A stretch of DNA of 16,767 nucleotides from UBA10427 sp003500135 (GTDB lineage: Bacteria > Bacteroidota > Bacteroidia > Cytophagales > Cyclobacteriaceae), in contig CAWZYQ010000082.1 in NCBI GenBank assembly GCA_963966275.1, positions 1-16,767 of the forward strand, read 5' to 3'. Both the position numbers and the translations under genes were made by a program. Of the stretch, positions 1-7,020 are shown in pieces (the stretch's first letter is position 1; every line of letters begins with the position of its first letter). The notes under the pieces were generated by a model, which saw nothing but the letters and a program-made list of their open reading frames with translations, had not been told where the DNA came from and searched no databases.

Positions 1-35
1 GTAAACACTTTTTGCCTTCAATTTACGCGTTTTCA

Positions 36-623
36 CTAAATTACCAGTAGAACCACTTTTAATTTAAAGGTGCCTGCTTTTTTTCTGTAGCTCACTCCAT
101 CGAAATCCGGAATACGCCGAAAAGACTGCGCTGATTGCCATGAATGAATTTCCGGATCGTTTCTCACAATTCGAATTTCCCGCGGATACCAAAGGTGTGA
201 TTTATGATAGTGCCAGTAGTCGCCCCAAAAATGGATATATTTGAATAAAAAGCCTTCAACCTCCTTATTGTTCAGATATTTTTCACAGGCCGATTTTATT
301 AATGGAACCGAATTTTCATGAATCAACTCATCTGTTTGCAGATAAAAAAGCCAGTCGCCAACACATGCTTCTTTTGCTATATCAGTTTGATGAGCGTGCT
401 CCATACCACGCGGGTATTTTTCCAAATCCCAAACCGTATCAATTATCTTAATCTTGTCAGAGCCAATACTTTCGATTTCTTCACGGGTCTTATCATCGGG
501 ATCATTATCACCCATTGCCACTACAAATTCATCTACTAAATCAAGGATTGACATAATGGACTCCTTCACAGGATAGTACAACTTCACACCATTACGCACA
601 AAAGTAAACCCACTTATTTTCAT
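36..623 (-). CDS. Glycosyltransferase family 2-like protein, C-terminus probably frameshifted
   Basis: Likely sugar transferase of the GT-A fold; donor and acceptor are unknown. The N-terminus (ISGFTFVRNG, then a segment ending DEFVVAMGDNDPDD) is the usual nucleotide-sugar-binding start of these proteins. LQTDE at residues 95-99 is the probable metal-binding acidic motif, and SAQSFRR at 164-170 matches the conserved region before the C-terminal part. The 195-residue product is short: relatives I recall continue for roughly another 80-100 residues with a YHYGWV-type motif. Here the frame ends in KVVLLVI-stop. Another minus-strand frame stays open to the window edge and encodes TRKLKAKSVY, which looks like the expected continuation. 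A frameshift, real or from sequencing, between about 40 and 75 is therefore suspected. The start at 623 gives a full N-terminal strand; no Shine-Dalgarno is evident. It is transcribed away from the branching enzyme gene. Confidence 0.72.
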   Translation of the reverse strand: MKISGFTFVRNGVKLYYPVKESIMSILDLVDEFVVAMGDNDPDDKTREEIESIGSDKIKIIDTVWDLEKYPRGMEHAHQTDIAKEACVGDWLFYLQTDELIHENSVPLIKSACEKYLNNKEVEGFLFKYIHFWGDYWHYHKSHLWYPREIRIVRNDPEIHSWQSAQSFRRIPDFDGVSYRKKAGTFKLKVVLLVI

Positions 624-1000
624 TGTTGATAAATATTATTTCAAACCGCTAGATATCAATCAGTTATTATAAATTTCCAATATAGAATTGCACCAAAACC
701 TCTAAACTTTGTGATAAAGGTAATATTTACATATCTATATTTAAAATTTCGTGTATCTGCTTGGTATTGTCGAAAAAAATTATTTTTATAGCAGCATAAC
801 ACTGTACCATAAAAAAATTGACGTAAAAAAAGCATAAAATTTTTTTGGTTGTTTGGTTGATGTTGAAAATGGGGGCAAAAGTGTCCCTCTTTTTCTTTTA
901 CGAGCAATTCACAGATTACTTTTCGCTTCTTTTCAATTATCTGTTTTATAATTCTCTTTTAACAACTATATTCCTATCAGAACAAAACTATGGAATTCAT
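624..1000. other. Gene-free AT-rich divergent intergenic region
   Basis: This 377-bp stretch separates the divergent glycosyltransferase and branching enzyme genes and must hold both promoters. It is very AT-rich, with several A and T runs. I find no perfect TAnnTTTG element correctly spaced from a TTTG for either gene; only 7-of-8 matches occur, such as TACTTTTC at 917-924. A tandem 8-bp repeat, TTTGGTTG twice, lies at 844-859. Open frames here look non-coding: one would merely extend the branching enzyme upstream with a Phe/Leu/Tyr-rich stretch. Confidence 0.6.
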
Positions 1001-2995
1001 ATGTCCAAACTACCTCAACTCGTTAAAGATGATCCCTGGTTAGAACCTTATCAGGATGAAATAAGCGGCCGTATAAAAAGATACAAAAGCGCACTAAAGT
1101 TCATAGAGTCAGAATATAAGGATTTAAAATCTTTTGCCAATCAATACAAGTATTTAGGTTTTAATTATGATGAAAATGCCAAAGGTTGGTGGTACAGGGA
1201 ATGGGCGCCTGGCGCAAAGGCCCTAAATCTCATTGGTGGATTCAATGATTGGAACCGGCATTCTCATCCGTTGCACCTGACAGATAACGGTGTATGGGAA
1301 ATATTTCTCAACGGCAATGAATTAGAAGACGGAACACTGGTAAAAGTATACGTACAGGGAGAGCATGCCAGTCGGGACAGAATCCCAGCATATATCCATA
1401 GAGTGGTTCAAGATCCGGAGACCCATGATTTCTCTGGGATGGTATGGCGGCTGGATAAGCCTTTTAAATGGACCGATAAGAAATTTAAACTCGATAAAAT
1501 AGCAACAAACCTTCTGATCTATGAGGCGCATATTGGCATCGCTCAGGAAAAAGAGGATGTAGGAAGCTATGCAGAATTCACCGAGAATGTACTACCTCGC
1601 ATAAAAGACCTGGGGTATAATGCCATTCAATTAATGGCCATCCAGGAACACCCTTATTACGGTTCCTTTGGATATCATGTTTCCAACTTTTTTGCTGCCT
1701 CAAGCCGGTTTGGCACTCCTGACGACCTGAGAAAGCTGATCAATACTGCTCATGGAATGGGCATTGCTGTCATAATGGACATTGTGCATTCGCATGCGGT
1801 AAAAAACCTCTCGGAGGGCCTGAATGAGTTTGATGGTACAGATCACCAATACTTTCATGCAGGGGGCCGGGGCGAACACAGCGCCTGGGATTCAAAACTA
1901 TTTGACTATGGCAAAACAGAGGTCAAGCAATTCCTTTTATCCAATGTACGATACTGGTTAGAAGAATTTCATTTCGATGGTTTTCGTTTTGACGGCATTA
2001 CTTCCATGCTATATCATCATCACGGCGATTTTACCCAATTCGATCATTACGATAAGTATTTTGTGGAAGGCGTGGATTGGGAGTCACTTATTTATTTGCA
2101 ACTGGCCAATAAACTTATGCACGATATAAAACCAAACGCCATTTCTATTGCAGAAGATATGAGCGGAATGCCCGGGCTTTGTAGAAAACAGGAAGATGGA
2201 GGGATCGGGTTCGATTTCAGACTGGGCATGGGTATTCCGGATTTTTGGATCAAATACCTAAAAGAAAAAAGGGATGAAGACTGGAACATTCACGAGTTAT
2301 GGAGTGTAATGTCTAACAGGCGATTTAAGGAAAAGACAGTGGCCTACGCCGAATCACACGACCAGGCAATTGTGGGTGATAAAACTACGGCATTCTGGCT
2401 GATGGATAAGGAAATGTATTACCATATGCAGGTCAATGACGATAATATGGTAATAGACAGAGGCATTGCCCTGCATAAAATGATCAGGTTGCTTACCGCC
2501 ACGCTAGGCGGAGAAGCATATTTAAATTTCATTGGTAATGAGTTCGGGCATCCTGAATGGATAGACTTTCCGAGAGAAGGCAATGGGTGGAGCTACAAAT
2601 ATGCCCGCCGGCAATGGTCATTGGTAGAAGATGAAAACTTAAAATACAGGTTTCTCAACAATTTTGACCGCGCTATGATCCATATGGTCAGAAAGGAAAA
2701 TATTCTTCCTTCCTTGCCCGGAAAACAACTTAATATGGATGACGAAAATAAAGTGATGATCTATGAGCGAAACAACTTAATATTCCTATTTAATTTCAGC
2801 CCTACTAATTCAGTACCTGATTATCGTTTCCCCTCAATTGGAAAAGGCAACTATAAAATTATACTTAACAGTGATAGCCCTGGTTTTGGTGGTTTTAATC
2901 GTGTGGATGATCAAATGAACTACCCTACACAAGAAGACGAAAAACTAAGCGTGTATTTACCAAACCGGGTGGCCCTGGTAATGAAAAAAGAATAG
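1001..2995 (+). CDS. glgB: 1,4-alpha-glucan branching enzyme, GH13_8 (eukaryote-type)
   Basis: Cytoplasmic enzyme that cuts alpha-1,4-glucan chains and re-attaches them as alpha-1,6 branches in glycogen-like polymers. A CBM48-like N-terminal domain spans about residues 45-150 (WWYREWAPGA, FNDWN), followed by the GH13 barrel and an all-beta C-terminal domain from about 565. Catalytic residues are visible: nucleophile Asp331 in FRFDG, acid/base Glu385 in IAEDMSG and Asp454 in ESHDQ. MLYHHHG, YARRQ, NEFGHPEW and FLNNFD match the animal/plant/fungal branching enzymes (GH13_8) far better than the usual bacterial GlgB. The start at 1001 (MSKLPQLV) is preferred; the same frame stays open to 845, but the extra 52 residues are a Phe/Leu-rich sequence unlike this family, giving 664 rather than 716 residues. 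It is convergent with the phosphorylase homologue, and together they suggest glucan storage. Confidence 0.95.
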   Translation: MSKLPQLVKDDPWLEPYQDEISGRIKRYKSALKFIESEYKDLKSFANQYKYLGFNYDENAKGWWYREWAPGAKALNLIGGFNDWNRHSHPLHLTDNGVWEIFLNGNELEDGTLVKVYVQGEHASRDRIPAYIHRVVQDPETHDFSGMVWRLDKPFKWTDKKFKLDKIATNLLIYEAHIGIAQEKEDVGSYAEFTENVLPRIKDLGYNAIQLMAIQEHPYYGSFGYHVSNFFAASSRFGTPDDLRKLINTAHGMGIAVIMDIVHSHAVKNLSEGLNEFDGTDHQYFHAGGRGEHSAWDSKLFDYGKTEVKQFLLSNVRYWLEEFHFDGFRFDGITSMLYHHHGDFTQFDHYDKYFVEGVDWESLIYLQLANKLMHDIKPNAISIAEDMSGMPGLCRKQEDGGIGFDFRLGMGIPDFWIKYLKEKRDEDWNIHELWSVMSNRRFKEKTVAYAESHDQAIVGDKTTAFWLMDKEMYYHMQVNDDNMVIDRGIALHKMIRLLTATLGGEAYLNFIGNEFGHPEWIDFPREGNGWSYKYARRQWSLVEDENLKYRFLNNFDRAMIHMVRKENILPSLPGKQLNMDDENKVMIYERNNLIFLFNFSPTNSVPDYRFPSIGKGNYKIILNSDSPGFGGFNRVDDQMNYPTQEDEKLSVYLPNRVALVMKKE

Positions 2996-3005
2996 TCCTT
3001 TAAAT

Positions 3006-3033
3006 AAAAAAGCTGCCAATTGGCAGCTTTTTT
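3006..3033. terminator. Bidirectional rho-independent terminator between glgB and glgP
   Basis: A perfect 28-bp palindrome: six A, GCTGCC, AATT, GGCAGC, six T. It lies 10 bp after the glgB stop and 8 bp after the end of the opposing phosphorylase gene. The GC-rich stem is followed by a T run when read on either strand, so it can end transcription of both convergent genes. It nearly fills the 46-bp gap between them. Confidence 0.93.
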
Positions 3034-3041
3034 ATTAGTAA

Positions 3042-4697
3042 CTAGTAGTTGTATACTTTTTCGTAGTACTGATAAGCCATTCTATCAGCGTCGAAGTACG
3101 GAGAAACATCCTGCATACTGCTTTTTACTATTTTCCACCATTCTTTTGGATTATCGTAGTAAGTAGGCAAAATATCGTTCTCTAGTATGTCAAAAAGATT
3201 TTCCATATCTGAAACGTCTTGCTGATGCGTTGGGGTTTTCAGATCAGCTTCAGGAACAATAAAGCTGTTCACTTTATGTTTGGCAAATTCAGGTATCCAG
3301 CCATCATATGTAGAAAAGTTAACAGAACCATTCATACTTGCTGTCATACCAGAAGTACCGGAAGCCTCTCTAGGAATTCTTGGGTTATTCAACCATACAT
3401 CCGATCCTGCTTTAAGCAATTTTGAAAGGTGCAACTCATAACCCACCAGCACCGCTACATTTTTTTTATATTTGCTCATATGGACCAAATTGTCAAACAT
3501 GCTTCGTGCATTGTAGTCCATAGGATAAGGCTTTCCAGCCCAAATGATTTGAACCGGGCGCTTGGAGTTATTGATAAGTTTCCCAAACCTTTCCTGATCC
3601 TGTGTGATCAAATCAGGTCGTTTATAGGCCGCAAATCTACGTGCCCATACAATGGTAAGGACGTCATCATCAAATATTTTACCCGTCTGATCAGCCACGC
3701 GGTAAAACAGGTTGCTTTTCATTTGCCTCTTCCTGGCTATGAGCGCCTCATCGTCTTTTGATTCCATGGCACGATAAAGATCTTTGTCTGCCCAATACTT
3801 TTTATTTTGTGCATTGGTAATTGAAATAATCGGACAAATATCGCTGTACTTACCCCACATTTTATTCGCGACCTGGCCGTGAATACGTGATACACCATTG
3901 GCAATTTTTGACAAGCGCAAAGCAACAAGAGTGTGGTTGAACTCTTCGCCTTCTATTTTTGCCATTTTGCGAACCTCATCCATCGGTACCCCACAGAAAA
4001 AGCCAAGTTTCTCCAAAAACCTGATATCGTGCTTTTCATTTCCTGCTTCTTCAGGCGTATGAGTGGTAAAAACCAGTTTTTCCTTTAAATCGTCAAGATC
4101 TTTGTTCTTGTTATACAAATAAAAAGCTGCAGAAAGAGCGTGCGCCTCATTGAGGTGGTATTTTTCTACTTCATGGCCCAATTCGTCCAGAAGTTTTGCA
4201 CCACCCACACCCAAAAGGATGGATTGAGCAACTTTTCCGCCCGGATCCGAATCATACAATTTATGAGAGGTTGATTGCGCCAGGTGATCATTTTCAGGCA
4301 AATCTGTGCTCAGAAAAAACATAGGTACCGTACCGAAAGTCTTGGGCGGAAGAAACAATGCTTTTACCCAAACCGGGTGTTTGTTGATCTCAATTTGAAA
4401 TTTGATTTTGGTGTCAACCAAAAAGCTGTAAAGCTTCTCCTGAAATAAGGCGTCCATTGTTTGATCGCCTCTTCTTACCTGATCATAATACCCATATTTC
4501 CATAGTACTCCTATTCCTACTACATTCTGGTTCAGATCGTAAGCGCTTCTCATGTGAGAACCGGCCAAAAATCCCAGACCTCCTGAATATGTTTTAAGAG
4601 CCTGGTCAATCGCAAATTCCATACTAAAATAAGCGACCGCCTTCTCGTATTTTGGGTCGAATTCATAAGGATGTTGAAATTCCTTTGCTAATGCCAT
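3042..4697 (-). CDS. glgP: Alpha-glucan phosphorylase family protein (GT35, short form) lacking the PLP lysine
   Basis: Member of the glycogen/maltodextrin phosphorylase family, which normally releases glucose 1-phosphate from alpha-1,4-glucans in the cytoplasm using pyridoxal phosphate. At 551 residues it is the short type. YFSMEFAID (23-31) and YSGGLGFLAG (37-46) form the glucan-binding N-terminal part. HLNEAHA is at 181-187, THTPEEAG with His213 at 212-219, and the phosphate-binding loop RRFAAYKR at 353-360 retains the Arg and Lys expected to contact phosphate. SPYFDADRM near 532 is the usual C-terminal signature. The PLP-site motif reads EASGTSGMTASMNG (444-457), so Thr452 stands where family enzymes carry the Schiff-base lysine (SGTGNMK or SGTSGMK). 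The codon on this strand is clearly ACA. Either a subfamily works differently or true phosphorylase activity has been lost. The start at 4697 precedes the conserved N-terminus by about 20 residues. Confidence 0.9.
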   Translation of the reverse strand: MALAKEFQHPYEFDPKYEKAVAYFSMEFAIDQALKTYSGGLGFLAGSHMRSAYDLNQNVVGIGVLWKYGYYDQVRRGDQTMDALFQEKLYSFLVDTKIKFQIEINKHPVWVKALFLPPKTFGTVPMFFLSTDLPENDHLAQSTSHKLYDSDPGGKVAQSILLGVGGAKLLDELGHEVEKYHLNEAHALSAAFYLYNKNKDLDDLKEKLVFTTHTPEEAGNEKHDIRFLEKLGFFCGVPMDEVRKMAKIEGEEFNHTLVALRLSKIANGVSRIHGQVANKMWGKYSDICPIISITNAQNKKYWADKDLYRAMESKDDEALIARKRQMKSNLFYRVADQTGKIFDDDVLTIVWARRFAAYKRPDLITQDQERFGKLINNSKRPVQIIWAGKPYPMDYNARSMFDNLVHMSKYKKNVAVLVGYELHLSKLLKAGSDVWLNNPRIPREASGTSGMTASMNGSVNFSTYDGWIPEFAKHKVNSFIVPEADLKTPTHQQDVSDMENLFDILENDILPTYYDNPKEWWKIVKSSMQDVSPYFDADRMAYQYYEKVYNY

Positions 4698-4848
4698 ATT
4701 GACAAAATTTAGTGGATAATCATTAAAGTGTTTTCAATTAATATCGAAAGTTAATTCAATTTTCGCATTTTATTAAATGAAAAAACCGCTTTCTCGACTA
4801 TTTTAAGCGTCTTATCGACGAACCCTGAAATGCAAACGTTTCCATTAT

Positions 4849-4875
4849 AAAAAAAACTTCGACATCGCCGAAGTT
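4849..4875 (-). terminator. Rho-independent terminator for the receiver-domain gene
   Basis: Read on the minus strand this is AACTTCG, a 7-nt loop (GCGATGT), CGAAGTT, running directly into a T tract contributed by eight A on the plus strand (4849-4856). It lies about 38 bp beyond the stop of the 4914-5372 gene, in the right orientation to end that transcript before it reaches the phosphorylase gene downstream. The phosphorylase promoter must then lie in 4698-4848, where I could not identify a convincing one. Confidence 0.85.
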
Positions 4876-4913
4876 CTTTTGTTTGGTTGATTTGCAAAGG
4901 GGGAATAAACCTA

Positions 4914-5372
4914 TTAACGTTGTAACTGCCTTATCCTTAAATTTTTCTCTATCGTGTTATTCAAAATCTCAGAGTCAAGGTTGCCTTTTAACAGATAGTC
5001 CTGAGCATCATTTTGTATTGCTGAAGAAAAATTTGTACTCTTCAAAAGTACAATTGGTATATTCTTAAGTTTTCCGTTTTTCTTCAAATTGTTAAAAAAC
5101 TCCTTCAACTGAGACACAACCACATTGTCATCGATCAGTACACAATCCGGCTTGGCCTTCAACATTTTTTTTACACTGTCTTGTACACTGAAGCATACAT
5201 CTGCAATGTAATTTTTTGATCTATATGACCTCAATTTATCGTAAACATTGGTCATTTCAATTGGATTATTACCTATCAATAATACCTTTATTTGCTCTTT
5301 CCGCGTCTTTAAAGAGTTTAAAATGTCGCGATTATAAATGGCTGATGTGGAGGTTAACATAACTCTAAACAT
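4914..5372 (-). CDS. Degenerate response-regulator receiver (CheY-like) domain protein
   Basis: A single-domain protein of 152 residues with the receiver pattern: first strand IKVLLIGNN (28-36), third strand PDCVLIDDN (75-83) with Asp81 at the usual phosphorylation position, fourth strand NIPIVLLKS (104-112) and fifth strand DYLLKG with Lys129. The acidic pair that binds magnesium after the first strand is replaced by Gly-Asn-Asn, and the usual Thr/Ser after the fourth strand is Lys111. Phosphorylation by the normal route is therefore doubtful, and it may act as a pseudo-receiver. There is no output domain and no histidine kinase in the window, so its partner is unknown. Translation could start at Met1 (5372) or Met5 (5360); MLTSTSAIYN reads like the more natural N-terminus. 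It is monocistronic, with its own terminator. Confidence 0.75.
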   Translation of the reverse strand: MFRVMLTSTSAIYNRDILNSLKTRKEQIKVLLIGNNPIEMTNVYDKLRSYRSKNYIADVCFSVQDSVKKMLKAKPDCVLIDDNVVVSQLKEFFNNLKKNGKLKNIPIVLLKSTNFSSAIQNDAQDYLLKGNLDSEILNNTIEKNLRIRQLQR

Positions 5373-5406
5373 TTGATAAATACAACATTAAATTGTATTT
5401 CTTATA

Positions 5407-5414
5407 CAAATATA
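5407..5414 (-). promoter_or_regulatory. Possible -7 element of the receiver-domain gene
   Basis: The minus strand reads TATATTTG, a full match to the Bacteroidota -7 consensus TAnnTTTG, 34 bp upstream of the 5372 start. The nearest TTTG upstream is 26 nt away (5441-5444), longer than the usual spacing of about 20, and the region is very AT-rich, so a chance match is possible. Confidence 0.35.
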
Positions 5415-5574
5415 AATACATATTGATACGGCTTAAACACCAAATTATTTTTTTTACAATACTAAATCATTAAACGAAAGTTATTCTAATTTGTTATAGG
5501 TTTAATCCCACTAAAGATTGGTGCGATGGTTGAAATATAACACATGTAATATTTTACCTAAAGGTTAAACAGTT

Positions 5575-7020
5575 ATGAACATATTGATAACAGGTGCGAC
5601 AGGATATATTGGCAGGCGTTTGCTTAATGTATTATTACAACGAGATATTCAACTTTATGGTTTGATACGTGATAAAAAAAGATTGGGTGAAGAATGGCTA
5701 AATCAAACTACCATAAAATGGATAGAAGGAGACCTCTTAAAACCTGATCAATTACCGGAATTGCCATCAAAGATTGATGTGGCTTTTTACCTGGTACATT
5801 CCATGGGGGCTTCATTTAAAGAATTTGAAACACTCGAAGAAAAAGCTGCAAAAAATTTTTGCCTGTGGGTCGACAAGACAAAAGTCAACCAGATAATTTA
5901 CTTATCTGGCATTGTAAATGACGATAGTTTAAGCCGCCACTTACAGTCTAGAAAGAACGTAGAGGAAATATTAAGGTCAAGTGGTATTAATACGACTATT
6001 CTGCGTGCTGCGATAATTATCGGTTCAGGTGGCGCCTCTTTTGAGATCACCCGTGACCTCGTGGAAAAGCTACCTGTCATGATCGCACCTAGATGGATAG
6101 ATACGCTTTGCCAGCCAATCGCCATACGAAACGTAATTGATTATCTTACCGGTGTAATGCTACAGGAAGATTCCTACAATAGAATATTCGATATTGGAGG
6201 ACCGGATGTGCTGACCTACAAAGATATGATGTTGCAATTTGCCGAAGTGAGGGGGTTGCGCCGATGGATTATCAAAGTGCCTGTGCTTACACCAAATTTA
6301 TCTTCGCTCTGGCTCTTTTTTGTTACTTCAACCTCATTCAACCTTGCCCGTAGTCTCGTCGAAAGCATGAACATTGAGGTTACGGTAAAAAACAAAGGAA
6401 TTGAAGAGATTGTACCTGTAGACCTCATCCCTTACAAAGATTCAATAAGGCTTGCATTCGATAAGATTAAGCAAAATGAAGTTATATCCAGCTGGAAAGA
6501 TGCGATTTCCGGCGGCGATATTAGCCCGAAAATGAGTAAATATGTAGAATTGCCGAAGTTTGGTTGTCTCCACGATAGCAGAAAAGTAAGTATTCATGGT
6601 AAAGTAGAAGAAGCCATTGATCGGATTTGGTCAATTGGCGGAGAATCAGGCTGGTATTATGGGAACTGGCTTTGGCAGATCAGGGGATTTATGGATCAAA
6701 TGGTTGGCGGTATAGGCTTAAGACGCGGCAGAAGAAGCCCTTCTGATTTGAAGCCAGGTGACGCGCTTGACTTCTGGCGTGTCCTTTTTGCTGATAAAAA
6801 TGAAGGTAGATTACTTCTATATGCCGAAATGAAACTACCCGGAGAAGCCTGGCTAGAATTTAAAATTGATCATAGCCAACAACAAGCTGTCTTAATTCAA
6901 ACCGCGACATTTCGTCCCAACGGTTTGTTGGGACGATTATACTGGTACCTCATATTGCCTTTTCATGAATTGATCTTCAGAAAGTTGGCTCAGGTGCTGG
7001 CAAATGGCCCAAAGGGTTAA
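5575..7020 (+). CDS. Atypical SDR NAD(P)-binding protein fused to a DUF2867 domain
   Basis: Predicted cytoplasmic NAD(P)-dependent oxidoreductase or NAD(P)-binding protein of unknown substrate. Residues 1-220 form a Rossmann domain opening with TGATGYIG (6-13), followed by FYLVHSMG (71-78), YLSGIVNDD (109-117) and LRAAIIIGSGGASFE (143-157), all characteristic of NmrA/YfcH-like SDRs that carry DUF2867. The C-terminal domain (about 335-475, GESGWYYGNWLWQIRG then DQMVGGIGLRRGRR) is the DUF2867/START-like part. The catalytic YxxxK of classical SDRs is not seen; SRKNVEE (125-131) occupies its place. The 481-residue length is normal for the fused family. The start ATG follows AAAGG by about 12 nt, which is weak. 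It stands alone between divergent and convergent neighbours, and its stop overlaps that of the next, opposing gene by four bases (TTAA). Confidence 0.85.
   Translation: MNILITGATGYIGRRLLNVLLQRDIQLYGLIRDKKRLGEEWLNQTTIKWIEGDLLKPDQLPELPSKIDVAFYLVHSMGASFKEFETLEEKAAKNFCLWVDKTKVNQIIYLSGIVNDDSLSRHLQSRKNVEEILRSSGINTTILRAAIIIGSGGASFEITRDLVEKLPVMIAPRWIDTLCQPIAIRNVIDYLTGVMLQEDSYNRIFDIGGPDVLTYKDMMLQFAEVRGLRRWIIKVPVLTPNLSSLWLFFVTSTSFNLARSLVESMNIEVTVKNKGIEEIVPVDLIPYKDSIRLAFDKIKQNEVISSWKDAISGGDISPKMSKYVELPKFGCLHDSRKVSIHGKVEEAIDRIWSIGGESGWYYGNWLWQIRGFMDQMVGGIGLRRGRRSPSDLKPGDALDFWRVLFADKNEGRLLLYAEMKLPGEAWLEFKIDHSQQQAVLIQTATFRPNGLLGRLYWYLILPFHELIFRKLAQVLANGPKG

Noticed and set aside
844..859. Tandem 8-bp repeat TTTGGTTG, with TTTGGTTGAT recurring at 4882-4891
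   Set aside because: Too short, and the second copy is in an unrelated setting (beyond a terminator); most likely chance, and no -7 element follows at the right distance.
656..907. Minus-strand 83-residue open frame
   Set aside because: Composition is that of random AT-rich DNA, with no recognisable domain, and it lies in the divergent promoter region.
845..1000. In-frame 52-residue N-terminal extension of the branching enzyme
   Set aside because: The extension is a low-complexity Phe/Leu/Tyr-rich stretch from AT-rich intergenic DNA, unlike known branching enzyme N-termini; MSKLPQLVKDDPW at 1001 is a natural start.
3042..4697. Idea that the short phosphorylase is a truncated pseudogene
   Set aside because: The frame runs through from a normal N-terminus to the SPYFDADRM C-terminal signature; 551 residues fits the short GT35 type.
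4883..5068. Plus-strand 61-residue open frame
   Set aside because: Mostly antisense to the receiver-domain gene and crosses its terminator side; no family features.
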